Assembly: GCF_028009165.1 (NCBI RefSeq)
Contig: NC_079241.1
Span: 5,766,001 to 5,830,000 of the forward strand
Direction: 5' to 3'
Length of the DNA stretch: 64,000 nt
DNA from: Akanthomyces muscarius
Taxonomy: Eukaryota > Ascomycota > Sordariomycetes > Hypocreales > Cordycipitaceae
This document shows, piece after piece, positions 11,816-22,437 of the stretch. Within the stretch, counting starts at the first letter, position 1, and the number at the start of each line of letters is the position of its first letter. Position numbers and translations under genes: made by a program. The notes beneath the pieces were generated by a model, which was not told the DNA's origin, did not search any database, and saw only the letters and a list, made by a program, of their open reading frames with translations.

Positions 11816-12652
11816 ATGTCCGCTCCCGTCATCCCTCCCGGTAGCACCATTGTGCAGTCCTTCAAGAAGTCATTCGTCGATGTCCCCATTGACGAGGCCA
11901 ATGGCCGTGCCATTGCCACCAGCGACTTCCTCGAGGCTGCCGAGTCACTGACCACCATATTTGGTAAGTACAAGATTATTTGCATCTTTCGGTAGGCTCC
12001 GGGTAGGGATTATATCGCTAATTCACGCTGCATCCTGCTAGATGCCCTCGGCTCCGTCGCTTTCTCGCCCGTCAAGAACGACATGCTCGGCAACATCAAG
12101 GTACGACTTTCGATATGAGCACGGACACTGCATCGAAAGAGGTGACATCTAACATCGCCACCACTCAGAAAATCCGCGACCGTCAGCTCGCCTCTCCCGT
12201 CGAGGGTGACAACATCCAGGACCTCTGCCGCAACGAACTCAAGACCAAGAAGCACACTGCCACCGAGGGTCTCCTCTGGCTCGTCCGGTACGCTGGCCCC
12301 CCTAGTCTACCGATTGTGACATTTCTCAGAACACTGAAAGCTAATTTTGTCACTTAGTGGTCTCGAGTTCACCTGCCTAGCCCTGACTGCCAATACGGCC
12401 AAGCCCGACGAAGAGCTCGCCGATTCCTTCCGTGCCGCCTACGGCAGCACTCTGAAGCCTCACCACAGCTTCCTCGTCAAGCCCATCTTCAGTGCCGCCA
12501 TGAGCGCTTGCCCCTACCGCAAGGACTTTTACGCCAAACTTGGCGACGACAACGCCAAGGTCACCAGCGATCTCCAGGTCTACCTCACTGCTCTCGCCAA
12601 GATTGTTGGTATTCTCAAGCAATTCCTCGACAGCAAGGAGGCCAAGTGGTAA
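11816..12652 (+). CDS. het-C2: Glycolipid transfer protein HET-C2
   Basis: Moves glycosphingolipids between membranes in the cytosol. Four exons, 11816-11963, 12042-12100, 12169-12287 and 12358-12652, give 206 residues, the expected size. The sugar-binding residues of the GLTP fold are all present: Asp63, Asn67 and Lys70 (DMLGNIKK), Trp106 (LLWLVRG) and a His pair at 144-145 (LKPHHSFLVKP). The protein closely resembles Podospora anserina HET-C2, in which allelic variants trigger vegetative incompatibility against het-D and het-E. Nothing here shows whether this copy acts in allorecognition; no NLR gene is nearby. A pyrimidine-rich tract just before the start suggests steady expression. Confidence 0.95.
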
Positions 12653-12935
12653 ATATAGAAAGCGCATCTAGCATAAAAATATACGCCATTTTTCATACCA
12701 TACTACAGGCCACGAAATAGCTCGAATGTCTAGACCTTACCAGCAAGGTAGTCGATGTTTGAGCTGCCTGTGCATATTTCTTAAGCTATTTGACAAACGC
12801 GACGATTTGGAGACTGACAAACTAAAGGGAGTCTTCAAACTCATTTTAAGAAATCAGTCCCAAGTCTGCAAGCAATCCAGCATTCTTTGGGCGCTGCCCG
12901 TTCCGACATCTTCTACAGGTTTCTTTTCCAAAGGG

Positions 12936-14921
12936 CTAGAGTATTGGTGTCGGCACATGACCCTCCAGCGTGGAAGCCAAATTAAAGTCGCGGTCCGCGA
13001 AGCGAAGCGATATCGAATCGAAGTCAAACTGCGCGCACACAAAGCCCGTTAGCGGATAGCAGGTGCGCCTTCGCATTAGCACATGCGTTTCATGGCCCTC
13101 TTCGCAGCTGGGACTGGCCGTCACACGAACTAGCTGCAGCACTGGCCTGGTTCCCGGGCGCTCGAATGTCAGGCACAAGCATCTGGGCTCCAGGTATGTT
13201 TCAAGTTGATGATGCCCAATTCGATACTGGCCGAGTACTCGCTGGGCGCCATTTGCATAAAAAGCAATCAACCCTCGCGGATTGCCAGTTGCTGGCTCCT
13301 CGACCACATCTAGGCGAATAATATCATCAAGAGGAGCATATGATGTTAACCTGAAAGCTTCGGGTTGGGCGAAGGCCATTTCCCTAGGAAAGTATCTGAC
13401 CTTGTCAGAAAACTGCAGTTTTGATATTGGATTCGAGCTGTACGCCCCAACACCTGACACAAACGGCGCTTGCAGCCTTGTGAACAGGATATCTGGCTCT
13501 TCGCCGAGCGGTATGCACGGGCTACTTATTGGCATGAGATAACCAATTAAGAGTGTTCCAGCCAGCTTGGTGTGAACCTAGCATGAGACGATTAGCAAGC
13601 ATCGCCGCTTTACAGATGCGAATTACCTACAATCAAGCCGGGCCGTCGTATACGTTGCGTTCGACCGTCTGTACCAAGGCTTATGGACAAGATCTTATCC
13701 CCTGGTGGCAGTGGGAGATATACCCAAGCAAGATCTGAAAACTCATTCATCGGAAATCCTCCAATCTCCTTCAAAATATGCGTGTCGTGTGGGAGCCCCG
13801 CAATGGGATACCTTGGGGTATGGGCGTGGATCTGAACGAGAAAGGTGCTGTGAAAGATGAATGTTACGCCTGTGGCTCCTCTGAGGTCTGAGACTCGAAA
13901 TCGGTTAGCAGGCACCGCATGACCACACATACGACTCAACGCTACACCGTTGTCGACCCAGTCAGAAAGTTTGTCATGAAGACTTGCACGACGCAGCGGC
14001 TTCGGAGGCGGGCGCATCATGTCCCAAGTCGTAAAACCAGGGTGGCCATCAGGTATACGAAGACGCGCCCGTCCATTCTATACAGTACGTTGAGCATTCA
14101 CGTGTATGACTGACATGGCCTGGGCCACTGACCTTGAAGATTACTTTCACCAATTGCAGCTCTTCTTCTTCGGCGGCAAGAAATTCATGCTTATGTGTCG
14201 CAAAACTTGGCTCTAATGGCGACGCCTTCTCAATGCGGTCTATTTGACCAATTCCTTGCGAGTCAATCGTAAAGCGGACTAGCTGCTCCATTTTATCAGA
14301 GGCCTCGATTAACTCTGGATATGCATCGCCGCGTTTCCATGATGCAATCTCCAGTGCTGGCACCAAAGTAAAGCTGTCTACTCTCTGTTGGCGGTGCTCC
14401 AACGCAGCCGTCACCGCCTGTATCGCTTTCCACAGCGGAGCGTCTTTTGAAAAGTCAAAGACATGGCTAATAATTTCCCACGGCAGAAACGATGCAAAGT
14501 CTGGCATGCCGAGTTTGTCGAGCACGTAGGAAACTGCGGGCCTGCTGCACAAGAACTCCTCGCGAGGTAGCGGACGGATGCCCTGCAACGTCTTGGCACG
14601 GTCCCAGGGCTGGCGCCACAGACTGAAGAACCAAAGATACCGGAGAGCGTCTTGGCCAGAGCCAGTGCAGCCCGTGTACATGTTGAAGCAGTCCTCATGG
14701 ACGACAGTACACTCCACACGAGGCCCGGGCGGCTTAGGCTCGACAAAGTAGCGTGCACCAACAGCCCAGTCACCGACAAGAACCTGATCGTCGCCAGGCT
14801 GGGTGCCTCCAGAGCCCATAGCACCGTGAGGAAACAAAAATGGCTCTGTCATTTCTTCTAGGCTCAGAGAATCCGGGGTCGATACAACTAGCATGGTACC
14901 GGCATTAGTGGGCTGGTTCAT
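12936..14921 (-). CDS. F-box-like orphan protein of filamentous ascomycetes
   Basis: Three exons, 14921-14133, 14077-13631 and 13577-12936, all joined in phase 0; 625 residues. I do not recognise a named function. The N-terminal third has a His/Cys-containing segment (VVHEDCFNMYTGC) followed by RYLWFFSLWRQPWDRAK and then FASFLPWEIISHVFDFSKDAPLWKA, which looks like a divergent F-box (L-P-x-E-I-x-x-x-I pattern). This order resembles a large Pezizomycotina family in which such a segment precedes an F-box-like helix pair and a long beta-rich C-terminal part; that link is from memory. If the F-box is real, the protein would be an SCF substrate receptor. The start is the first Met of the open frame; an upstream 5' exon cannot be excluded. 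Confidence 0.6.
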
Positions 14922-16136
14922 TGGAAGTCCACTGGGCTACTTACATCCATAGACGAGACTGTGCCTCCTGAGAGGCCGGGCGCACAACCCACACTCAAAC
15001 GGGAGAAAGAAATGGCCACGCCATGAAGCACCACCATGTATGTCCTTTTGAGACATTGCAGTGATATCCTTTCTGTCACAGCGGGAAAGCACACGCACGT
15101 GTCGAAGGGGGGAGAGCAGGGCTCAACAGGGGCGGACTGCCTATGCTGGATCGACCAGCAACGTCTGATGGCTTTCGCGATCGAGGAGCCGCAATACTCC
15201 GTATGCACTATGGCCGTGGCACGTTTATCCGCAGTGGGCAGAGTGAGATGCAGATGGCAGAGGTGGACTGGGCCCCCCTACCCGGTCCTCGTACGACGCA
15301 TGCTTGCCGATTTTCTCTCTCTCACTCTTTCAAGCTTCGCTGCCTAATGTAGTTACACAGGGCGCCAAAAAGTGCCAATGCTACAAGTAACGGATGAGGG
15401 GTTGGCACAGAAACCCGAACCCAGGTCGGGGAGCCGTGTGTGTTGCTGGAAATATTGTGGTCATCCTGACGGCGACCGCACTTACTCGGTCTGGTCGGTC
15501 AAAGGTCGGCATGTTTGCTTCTGAATTTTGGCTGCCTTTTCCCAAGTGCATGTGAAAGATACCAGGCTGAAAAGGGGGGCCTGTTTCCTCGACCAGATCA
15601 AGCAGCCTCGTCATGTAGGTACGCGCGCGAGAGAGAGAAGTGACTTGGGCACGAAGGATTCGGGCGGTAGGGCATGCATACGCGCACCACCATCCCGGCC
15701 CATCTGCACAATCCCTGCAACCAAGTCTACTCGTGGCGGAATATAATACAAAGCCATCCCAACCTTTTGATAGGTTACGCGGAAAATACGACAGCTTTCA
15801 ATCCAGGGACTCGATCTTTAGCGTGACCGTCGAATGGAGTTGGGCGAGCTAGTACATTCAGCATGGCGCGCTTGCGTAGGAGCTTGCGTGGGTCTGGGAG
15901 CTGAAGCCTTTCGTCGCATTCGATCGTATTGGTACTTTTTCGAGCTGAATTCTGTTCCAGAGTATATGAGGCGGTCATTTGCCACCGATTCTTCTGTTTT
16001 GCCATGCCTGAAAAAAAAGAGTAAAAGATAGGTCTATCTTGGCAGATGCAGCGTCAAATCAAAGCACACGGAGAGCTATAGCACAAACTACTTCTAGTAC
16101 AGAGTATAAGAAGAAAGACTTTGGCCAAAAGGGACC
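14922..16136. other. Intergenic, divergent promoters
   Basis: About 1.2 kb between the F-box-like gene and the monooxygenase, which diverge. Only short chance frames; no repeat or RNA gene recognised. Confidence 0.5.
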
Positions 16137-17195
16137 ATGAGCGATCCCTTTCGCATCGTCATTGTCGGCGCAGGCCCAGCCGGCCTCTCTGCCGCCCTCG
16201 CCATCGCCCGGCATCCCGCCGCCGCCGCCTCCCGGCCTGTGCACATCACCGTCCTCGAGCTGCGCCGCGGCGTGCACACCATCGGCGGCGCCGTCAACAT
16301 GACGCCCCTCGCGCTGCGCTACCTCGACAGCCTCGGCGCGGGCGCGCGGCTGCGCGCCCGCGGCCACGCCGGCAGCGCCATTGAGCTCGTCGCGCACCGC
16401 ACCGGCCGGCTGCTCGCGACGCTGTGGCCCGGCGTCGACGCACTGCGCGTGCGTCGGCAGGCCGTCGTCGAGACCCTGACCGAAGCGGCCGCCGCGCTCC
16501 GCGACGCCTCCGAGAACCCGGAGACGCTGCGGATTCTGTACGGGGCCGAGGTCCTGAGCCTCGAGGAGCACGAGGGTGGTGTGCGGGTCGCCTTCACGCA
16601 TGGCAAAGACGGTGCTCCTTTTTCGTCGTCGGCCCCAAATGTCACCATCGATGCCGAACTCGTGCTCGGTTGCGACGGCATACACTCCTTTGTCCGCCGG
16701 CGCTTTGTCGAGCCCGGCCGCCCGGAGACGTACACGGGCCGGTGCGTCGCGTACGGCTTCATCCCCGCGTCGCCGTCCGACGCCGTGCGCTGGACCCGGA
16801 GCGGCGGCGGCGCCGAGCCGCTCGTCAACCACTCGACGCTCCTGCAGCACGGCGCCGAGTCGCTCCTCCTGGCGCGCCACCAGCCGCCCGACCAGCAGGA
16901 CAGCCTGTACCTCGCGGCGGTCATGTCCGTCCGCGCAGACACCGAAAGCAGCAGCAGCCGCGAGGGCTGGGCGGTGCAGGGCGCCGACAAGGAGGGCCTG
17001 CGGCGCAGGATGCAGGACATGTTTGCGGGAGGCGGCATCGGCTGCCTCGAGGAAATGGTGGCGCGGTGCGACGACTGGTTCTTCTACCCGGTGCACATGC
17101 TGCCCGAGGGAGGGCTGTGGTCCAAGGGCCGGCTTCTGCTGCTCGGCGACGCTGCGCACGCTGTAAGCTCACCCTGTTCTTCCAAACCCCAGTCT

Positions 17196-17233
<38 letters not shown>

Positions 17234-17551
17234 AGCTGACCACGGGAATAGATGCCGCCGCAGGAAGAGAGCACCGGCGTGGCAATCGAGGACGGCGTGC
17301 TGCTCGCGCACGTCCTGTCTCGGAGGGACGGGCGCAGCGTGCCGCGGATGATTGCCGACTACGAGGCGCTGCGGCGCGCTGACGTCGCGGCGCTGCACAA
17401 GACGTCCATGGCGCGGTGGAAGTCCCCGGCGCCCGCGGGTTGGGTCGGCCGCATCATGATGGAGTGGATGGCGTGGCTCGTCGTGTCGTATCTCAACTGG
17501 ACGAGCGACCACTTTGCCCGGGATGTTCGCAATTTACCTTTGCCCGAGTAG
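16137..17551 (+). CDS. FAD-dependent (salicylate hydroxylase-like) monooxygenase
   Basis: Two exons, 16137-17162 and 17252-17551, give 441 residues, the usual size for group A flavin monooxygenases that hydroxylate aromatic rings with NAD(P)H. The Rossmann fingerprint VIVGAGPAGLSAA is at the N-terminus, LGCDGIHS is the DG motif near residue 180, and LLLGDAAHA near 340 is the FAD ribityl-binding GD motif, which the intron interrupts just after. After splicing it reads MPPQEESTGVAIEDG, a typical continuation. GC content is markedly higher than that of the flanks. The substrate cannot be predicted. No biosynthetic backbone gene is near, so a catabolic role is at least as likely as a secondary-metabolite one. 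Confidence 0.88.
17196..17232. repeat. (TG)n(GA)n compound microsatellite inside an intron
   Basis: Eight TG units run directly into about eleven GA units. The tract makes up almost half of the 89-bp intron of the FAD monooxygenase gene. Confidence 0.9.
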
Positions 17552-17857
17552 GGCCGGCCGCCAAAGTGCATGGTGTGTTCAGTCTTACTTTGCTTCCCAG
17601 TTGACTGCATTGAATGGTGCTTGTATGATGAATGGTTGATAATATTGAATTCAGGAAGCTAAGATGCTTCTGCTTCTGCGGTTCTATTAATGCAACAAGT
17701 CTATATGTATGCCGTATGATGCCCATGACGAACCGTGTATGGTTTACAAAATTACCCAAACGCCTTGCTTGAAAATGATGAGAACCTCTTCTCTATATTC
17801 TGAGTGAGGCAGGAAAACAAGCGAGAGAAAAAAAAAACATGGCATATATGAGCTCGG
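17552..17857. other. Convergent 3' regions
   Basis: About 300 bp between the stop codons of two convergent genes; AT-rich, presumably both 3' UTRs. Nothing else seen. Confidence 0.5.
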
Positions 17858-19165
17858 CTACTCAGCCGACCGAGAGCGCTTAAAGTAGGCCGAGGGGCGA
17901 AGACGAAGTCGCTTTGTGGGCAACGAGAGCACCGAGTCATTGTCAGTGTCGTGATATTGACCCAGCCAATTAGCCATGGCTAGTGTTGCCTCAGTGTACT
18001 CGACATTCACACTTTCCTTAACCGCAGCCATGGGTAGAGGTTTATCCCATGCATGCTTTTCCTGACTGACGACGCGAAGCGTCAGCGTCTTGTTCGGACA
18101 TGAGCGAACACGCTTGGCAAAGCGCAATCCTTCTTGAAGCAGCATGTCGTACTCGCACAGGCACAAATGCATGGGCGGCAGCTTGGCGATGGTGGCATCG
18201 TCGATGAGGCCGGGGGACAGGCGCCAGTCATCGCATTCTTTTCTGGGAATCATAGGATAGACGTAAGAGACGTCAATCAGATCCGTCAAACCAGGGCCCA
18301 GTGTCAAGTCGGGGCGATGACAAGTGCTGCGCTTCTCGGGGCGTGTATACGTCCAGTCGAGAACAGGGTAGAAGAGGGCGAGGCCGGCGATGTTGGGCAC
18401 AGGCTCGGGCAGCTTGTAGTCCCATCGCTGAGGCTCCTGCAGCACAACCCAACTGCTGAACGCGTTTGATGCGCCGGCAGAAAAGCCGGACAGAATGATG
18501 CGGTTGGGATCGAAGCCGAACTCTTCCGCGCGAGCAGCAATCTGCAGGATGGAGTCGACGCAGTCCTCGATGGGCGTGGGAAAGGGATGACCTGGGGCTA
18601 GTCGGTAGTTGACGGAGAAGACGACGGCATCGATGGAGGTCATGACGGCAGAGGCCCAGCGGGCATCGTCAGTACCGGCGCCGAGAATCCAGCCGCCTCC
18701 GTGGAAGTTGATGATGGCGGCACGGGGTTTGAGGGCAAGGCGCGGCGGGGTCCAAACGTCAACCTTGATCTTGTCCTTGCCGGGAAACTCGGACAGGGTA
18801 GAGTCGAGCCAAATGGATTTAGAGGGCAGCGGAGGAGCGGGCACGGTTCGATTGGCGAGGCCAAAGGCAAAGCCGGCAGCAGAGCGAATGGCATGCGCTC
18901 TCATGGAAATGTACCATCGCGAACTGTTGGCGAGAGGGTTGACGTAATCGACCCTGTCAGCCTCGACGACGTTGGGGACCTTTTCCAGGTGCTCATAATT
19001 GTTGGAGGATTCGAGCTGAACGGCAGTCGGCTCAATTATTGTTGGTATTTGATCGTGCACGGCCTGGGTGGCCTTGCCGCCTTTGTTGTGTGGTTGGGAC
19101 TCGATGAGGATGGCGTTTTCGTCAGGACTGTCACCAGCCTCGACGCTGGTGGGCAGGAAGGGCAT
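17858..19165 (-). CDS. Alpha/beta hydrolase fold-3 esterase, candidate ergosteryl-aspartate hydrolase (ErdH)
   Basis: A single-exon protein of 435 residues. It has the hormone-sensitive-lipase-like oxyanion motif FHGGGW (about 154), the nucleophile elbow GFSAG (Ser about 229), an Asp in CEYDMLLQEG (about 340) and a His in EKHAWD (about 370), so a complete triad is visible. The first 75 residues are polar and likely disordered; a weakly hydrophobic AAGFAFGLA stretch at about 95 could associate with membrane. It is the nearest gene to erdS and is divergent from it. Published work on ErdS described a partner hydrolase, ErdH, that removes aspartate from ergosteryl-aspartate; this gene fits by fold and position. 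The esterase call is seen in the sequence; the ErdH identity is inference. Confidence 0.85.
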   Translation of the reverse strand: MPFLPTSVEAGDSPDENAILIESQPHNKGGKATQAVHDQIPTIIEPTAVQLESSNNYEHLEKVPNVVEADRVDYVNPLANSSRWYISMRAHAIRSAAGFAFGLANRTVPAPPLPSKSIWLDSTLSEFPGKDKIKVDVWTPPRLALKPRAAIINFHGGGWILGAGTDDARWASAVMTSIDAVVFSVNYRLAPGHPFPTPIEDCVDSILQIAARAEEFGFDPNRIILSGFSAGASNAFSSWVVLQEPQRWDYKLPEPVPNIAGLALFYPVLDWTYTRPEKRSTCHRPDLTLGPGLTDLIDVSYVYPMIPRKECDDWRLSPGLIDDATIAKLPPMHLCLCEYDMLLQEGLRFAKRVRSCPNKTLTLRVVSQEKHAWDKPLPMAAVKESVNVEYTEATLAMANWLGQYHDTDNDSVLSLPTKRLRLRPSAYFKRSRSAE

Positions 19166-22100
19166 AGCGCGGGCGGCCAGGGGTGTGTGTGGTGGTAACT
19201 AGTGGTCGGTACCTGAGGGTGCCTGGGCTGGCGAGGGGGCAGTCGCGTGCGTGTGCAACAGAGATTCGACAAGCGCAGAATTGTTGATGAAAGAATGACG
19301 AGCCCGGGTATGTGCGACGATCTGTGCAGATGGGAGGGATTGGGGGGGTTGTTGAGAGTTGAAAAAGGGCAGCGTGGCGCTGGATTTCAGGGCCGAGTGA
19401 GGCGCTGGGGCAGAGCGAGCGCCGGCGCGAGAGCGGCGATTGAGAGACTGCTGGATTGGCCAACTGGGGCAGTGTCAGTGGCAGTGAGTGACAGTACTAC
19501 CTAGGTAGTAGTAGGTGGTGTGGCCAAAGTGGTGTGACGCCGAGAGCGGCTTGCGTCTGCAGCTCAGTGGATAAATGTCCCAGTAAATCTACCCAGTACC
19601 TAGATCTTACCAGCATGATGGGGTTGGTTTGACGCAGGTCGGCATACCAGACACGTAGACAACTGACGGATGTTGACAACAGAAATTCCATCGAAGCGTC
19701 CCAGACATCAGACACCTGCTGCGCGAAGCAGGCAAGGCAGGGCGGATGCATCCAAAAAGCAAAGGCAATTAATTGCATGCTGCGCAGTGCGCACTGCGCG
19801 AAACGCCCTCCTGCAGCGATGTGCCCGTGGCGGATGTCCTGTTCAGGGCAGCTGCGCTTCCGTATTCGTACTCAGTACTCGGCAGCTTGACACTAGCGTG
19901 ATGACGTATGGATGCCGCCGTATTGGCCTCGAGCTGCTCCTCCTGCTGAGTAGTTCTCCTTCGCGCCAACATGGAGTGCAAAAGCCCAATACGAGGAGGG
20001 TAGATGTCCAGAAAAATCCGACATGGAAATAATCGGTGGACATGGCGGTCTCGCTGAATCTGGTGGGATGGCTGGCAATCGCATCTATTTCTGCGCTTGG
20101 AGCATGGGCCACAGTGTGTCGTACATGAAGCATCCACGTCTGACGTCGACGATGACGGTGCCGGCGCCAGCGCCAGCGCATTCAGAGCGCCAGCACCACG
20201 GTAGACCCCCATCACGATAGCATGCCGACTATTGCAGGCAACCAGGGTAGGGACGTAACAATGATGGATCAATTCAAGATGACAGGCCAAGGCGGTTTAA
20301 GTGTGAAACAATGGTTGATGCCCAAGGCTCTACGGATTGCAGTCTGGTCGTCAGGTGCCGCCCCTTTGCTCCGACGATGCCGTCACCTACGTGGGTGTCA
20401 TGGCATCTTGAATCGCGTCTGGGTCATGTGCGCTGCAATGTCCTCTCTTGCAGGTCTACCCATAGAGTGGCACATTAGCAAGGACAAGGACCACGGAGAG
20501 ACGCGGAAGACGGCCAGCATATCGTGGAAATTATGCGCCCGGGACGCGTCCCGCGCGTTCCTGGCTTCACGAGGATGGCTCTTGAAGTTAAAATTCGGGG
20601 TTGAGATGATCTAATCAGGTGTGGCATGAGTTTGCTCCTGGTGGACTGTGTGCTGCCGTCTGTCTCGGCAGCTTCGGGCGCTAGAAGGGCGGGCATGATC
20701 GCCGCACCACACGGAAACAACCTACAACCAGCATACCTTGACCAAGTCCAGATCACACTCGCGAAACAGTACTTGTTTGAACATTGTGTTTGAGGCTTAC
20801 AAAATGCCAATGTTTAGTACAATACCGGTAAGCCTCTAATATTGAGCAATCAAGCATCAAGGCATCTTGAATTCCCTGGTGGTAGAGCAGACAAGTGGTT
20901 CGCATCCACATCCGGCTGATACCGGTACTCTGTTCTCGAGGCGTCACTTTGCAACGAGCACCCTGAATCATGGCCAGGAAAATCCTGTAGGGTGCATCAC
21001 GAGATTTACAACCATGATCAAATCCAAGGTCACTTGAGCCAAAAAAAAGAAAGAAAAAAAAGAATCAGAATTGGATCGTGCAAGAATTAGAAGCGAATTA
21101 CGGCAGTGCCGGAAACAGCATTTGCTGGCCGTGCCAAATGTGGGCCACGGAACTACCTAGGAAGCGCCGTGGCAGGCCGTCCGTCGGTGAGCCACTTGCC
21201 ACTGTATCCGTACATTTGATTGATTGACTGGACCGTTGAAGCCATTGCCCGGAAGGTTGCCTTGATAAGTTGGGTAGGTACCGTGGCGGACTTTTAGCGG
21301 GAGCCCGCTGCATGCCGAGTCCGTGGCAGCTGCCACGTCTGCGCGAACGAGAAAATTAAACGGAAGAGGAGTTGCGCTGTTCACATGTATAAAGGAATTT
21401 GAACACATTTTGCTCTCAAAGGTGTCGGAACAGCCAGGCCAGACAAGATGCTGATGAAATTGACGGTAAGCAGCAGCAGCCCATTGTGTGCTTGGTCATC
21501 AAAGCCCAGCCTTACAAACAAGCTTCTCCTAGGTAGCGGTAGCGGACAAGAGCGCTGTGGCAATTCGCCGGCAAGCCCCGGGGCTGCCGTTTACAGAAGC
21601 ACGAGCGCTGAAGACGGTGCAGGCCCACCAACAAGGCTGGGCCTGCCTGGCTGGTCTGGAAGCTCCCGCAAATTTCTGCCAAAGCCAAGTTTTCTTTGCT
21701 CAGTAATTGGGTAAAATACCTGTGGTAGCAGAGGTTGAGGCACCCAAGTTACCAGTAAGCAGTGAATAGCTAGATAGGTACTTGGGTGCTTGGAACTCGT
21801 GTCAAGTGCTCGCGAGAAACAAAACCCCGACCTTCCATAGCTGTCTTCTCATGCCCACCCGCCGCCACCCGCCATCTGATAGGTAGGTAACTTAGGTGGT
21901 AGGTAAATACCCAGTTACTTTAAAGCTTCGGCAAACCCCTCCTCCTCCTCCTCCTAATCCAATTCCGTCTTGTTCCTTTATTTCTCTCTCCTTCATCCTG
22001 CGTTCTCTGTCTTCGATTTCACCAATCATTTTATGCCATCTAATCCAAGCACCAGAGAGCATCAGAGCCAAGCCAGCCCCAGGCTAGCCAAGACCAAATC

Positions 22101-22437
22101 CCGTGCCAATTTTCGGCCCTGTCGGAACCGGACCCTCTGCTCCCCTCGTGGCCCCTCCAGGCTCCTGCTACCCCGCCGTGCCCGCCACACCTCCCTCATA
22201 TATATTTCTTTGCTGCTGCCAAGCGCCATTATTACATCAACGATCTGCATCGCCGCCGCCGAGTTGCCGTTTTCTCATCCTGTCGCCGCTGCTCGCCACC
22301 CGTGCCTGAGACTGGGATTTTCCTTCCTATAGGGCTCCTAGCTCCCGTCTGGCTCTCGATTTTGTCCTGCTTTCGCCCTGCTTTCGTCCAGCCTTTCTCT
22401 TCTCGACATCGCTCTTCTACCCACCCCGTCCATCATC
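19166..22437. other. 3.3 kb intergenic between the hydrolase and erdS
   Basis: No convincing coding frame. It carries several ACCTAGGTA-type motifs (19497-19514, 21152-21160, 21272-21282, 21879-21906) and two adjacent palindromes (19765-19799). The last 500 bp before erdS are C/T-rich, fitting a long leader. Confidence 0.5.
19765..19799. repeat. Two adjacent perfect palindromes
   Basis: A 12-bp AT-centred palindrome (19765-19776) is followed five bases later by a perfect 18-bp GC-rich palindrome (19782-19799). They lie in the divergent erdS-hydrolase promoter region. Role unknown. Confidence 0.6.

Noticed and set aside
20222..20614. 130-codon plus-strand frame between the hydrolase and erdS
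   Set aside because: Random-looking composition and no motif; no supporting exon on either side.
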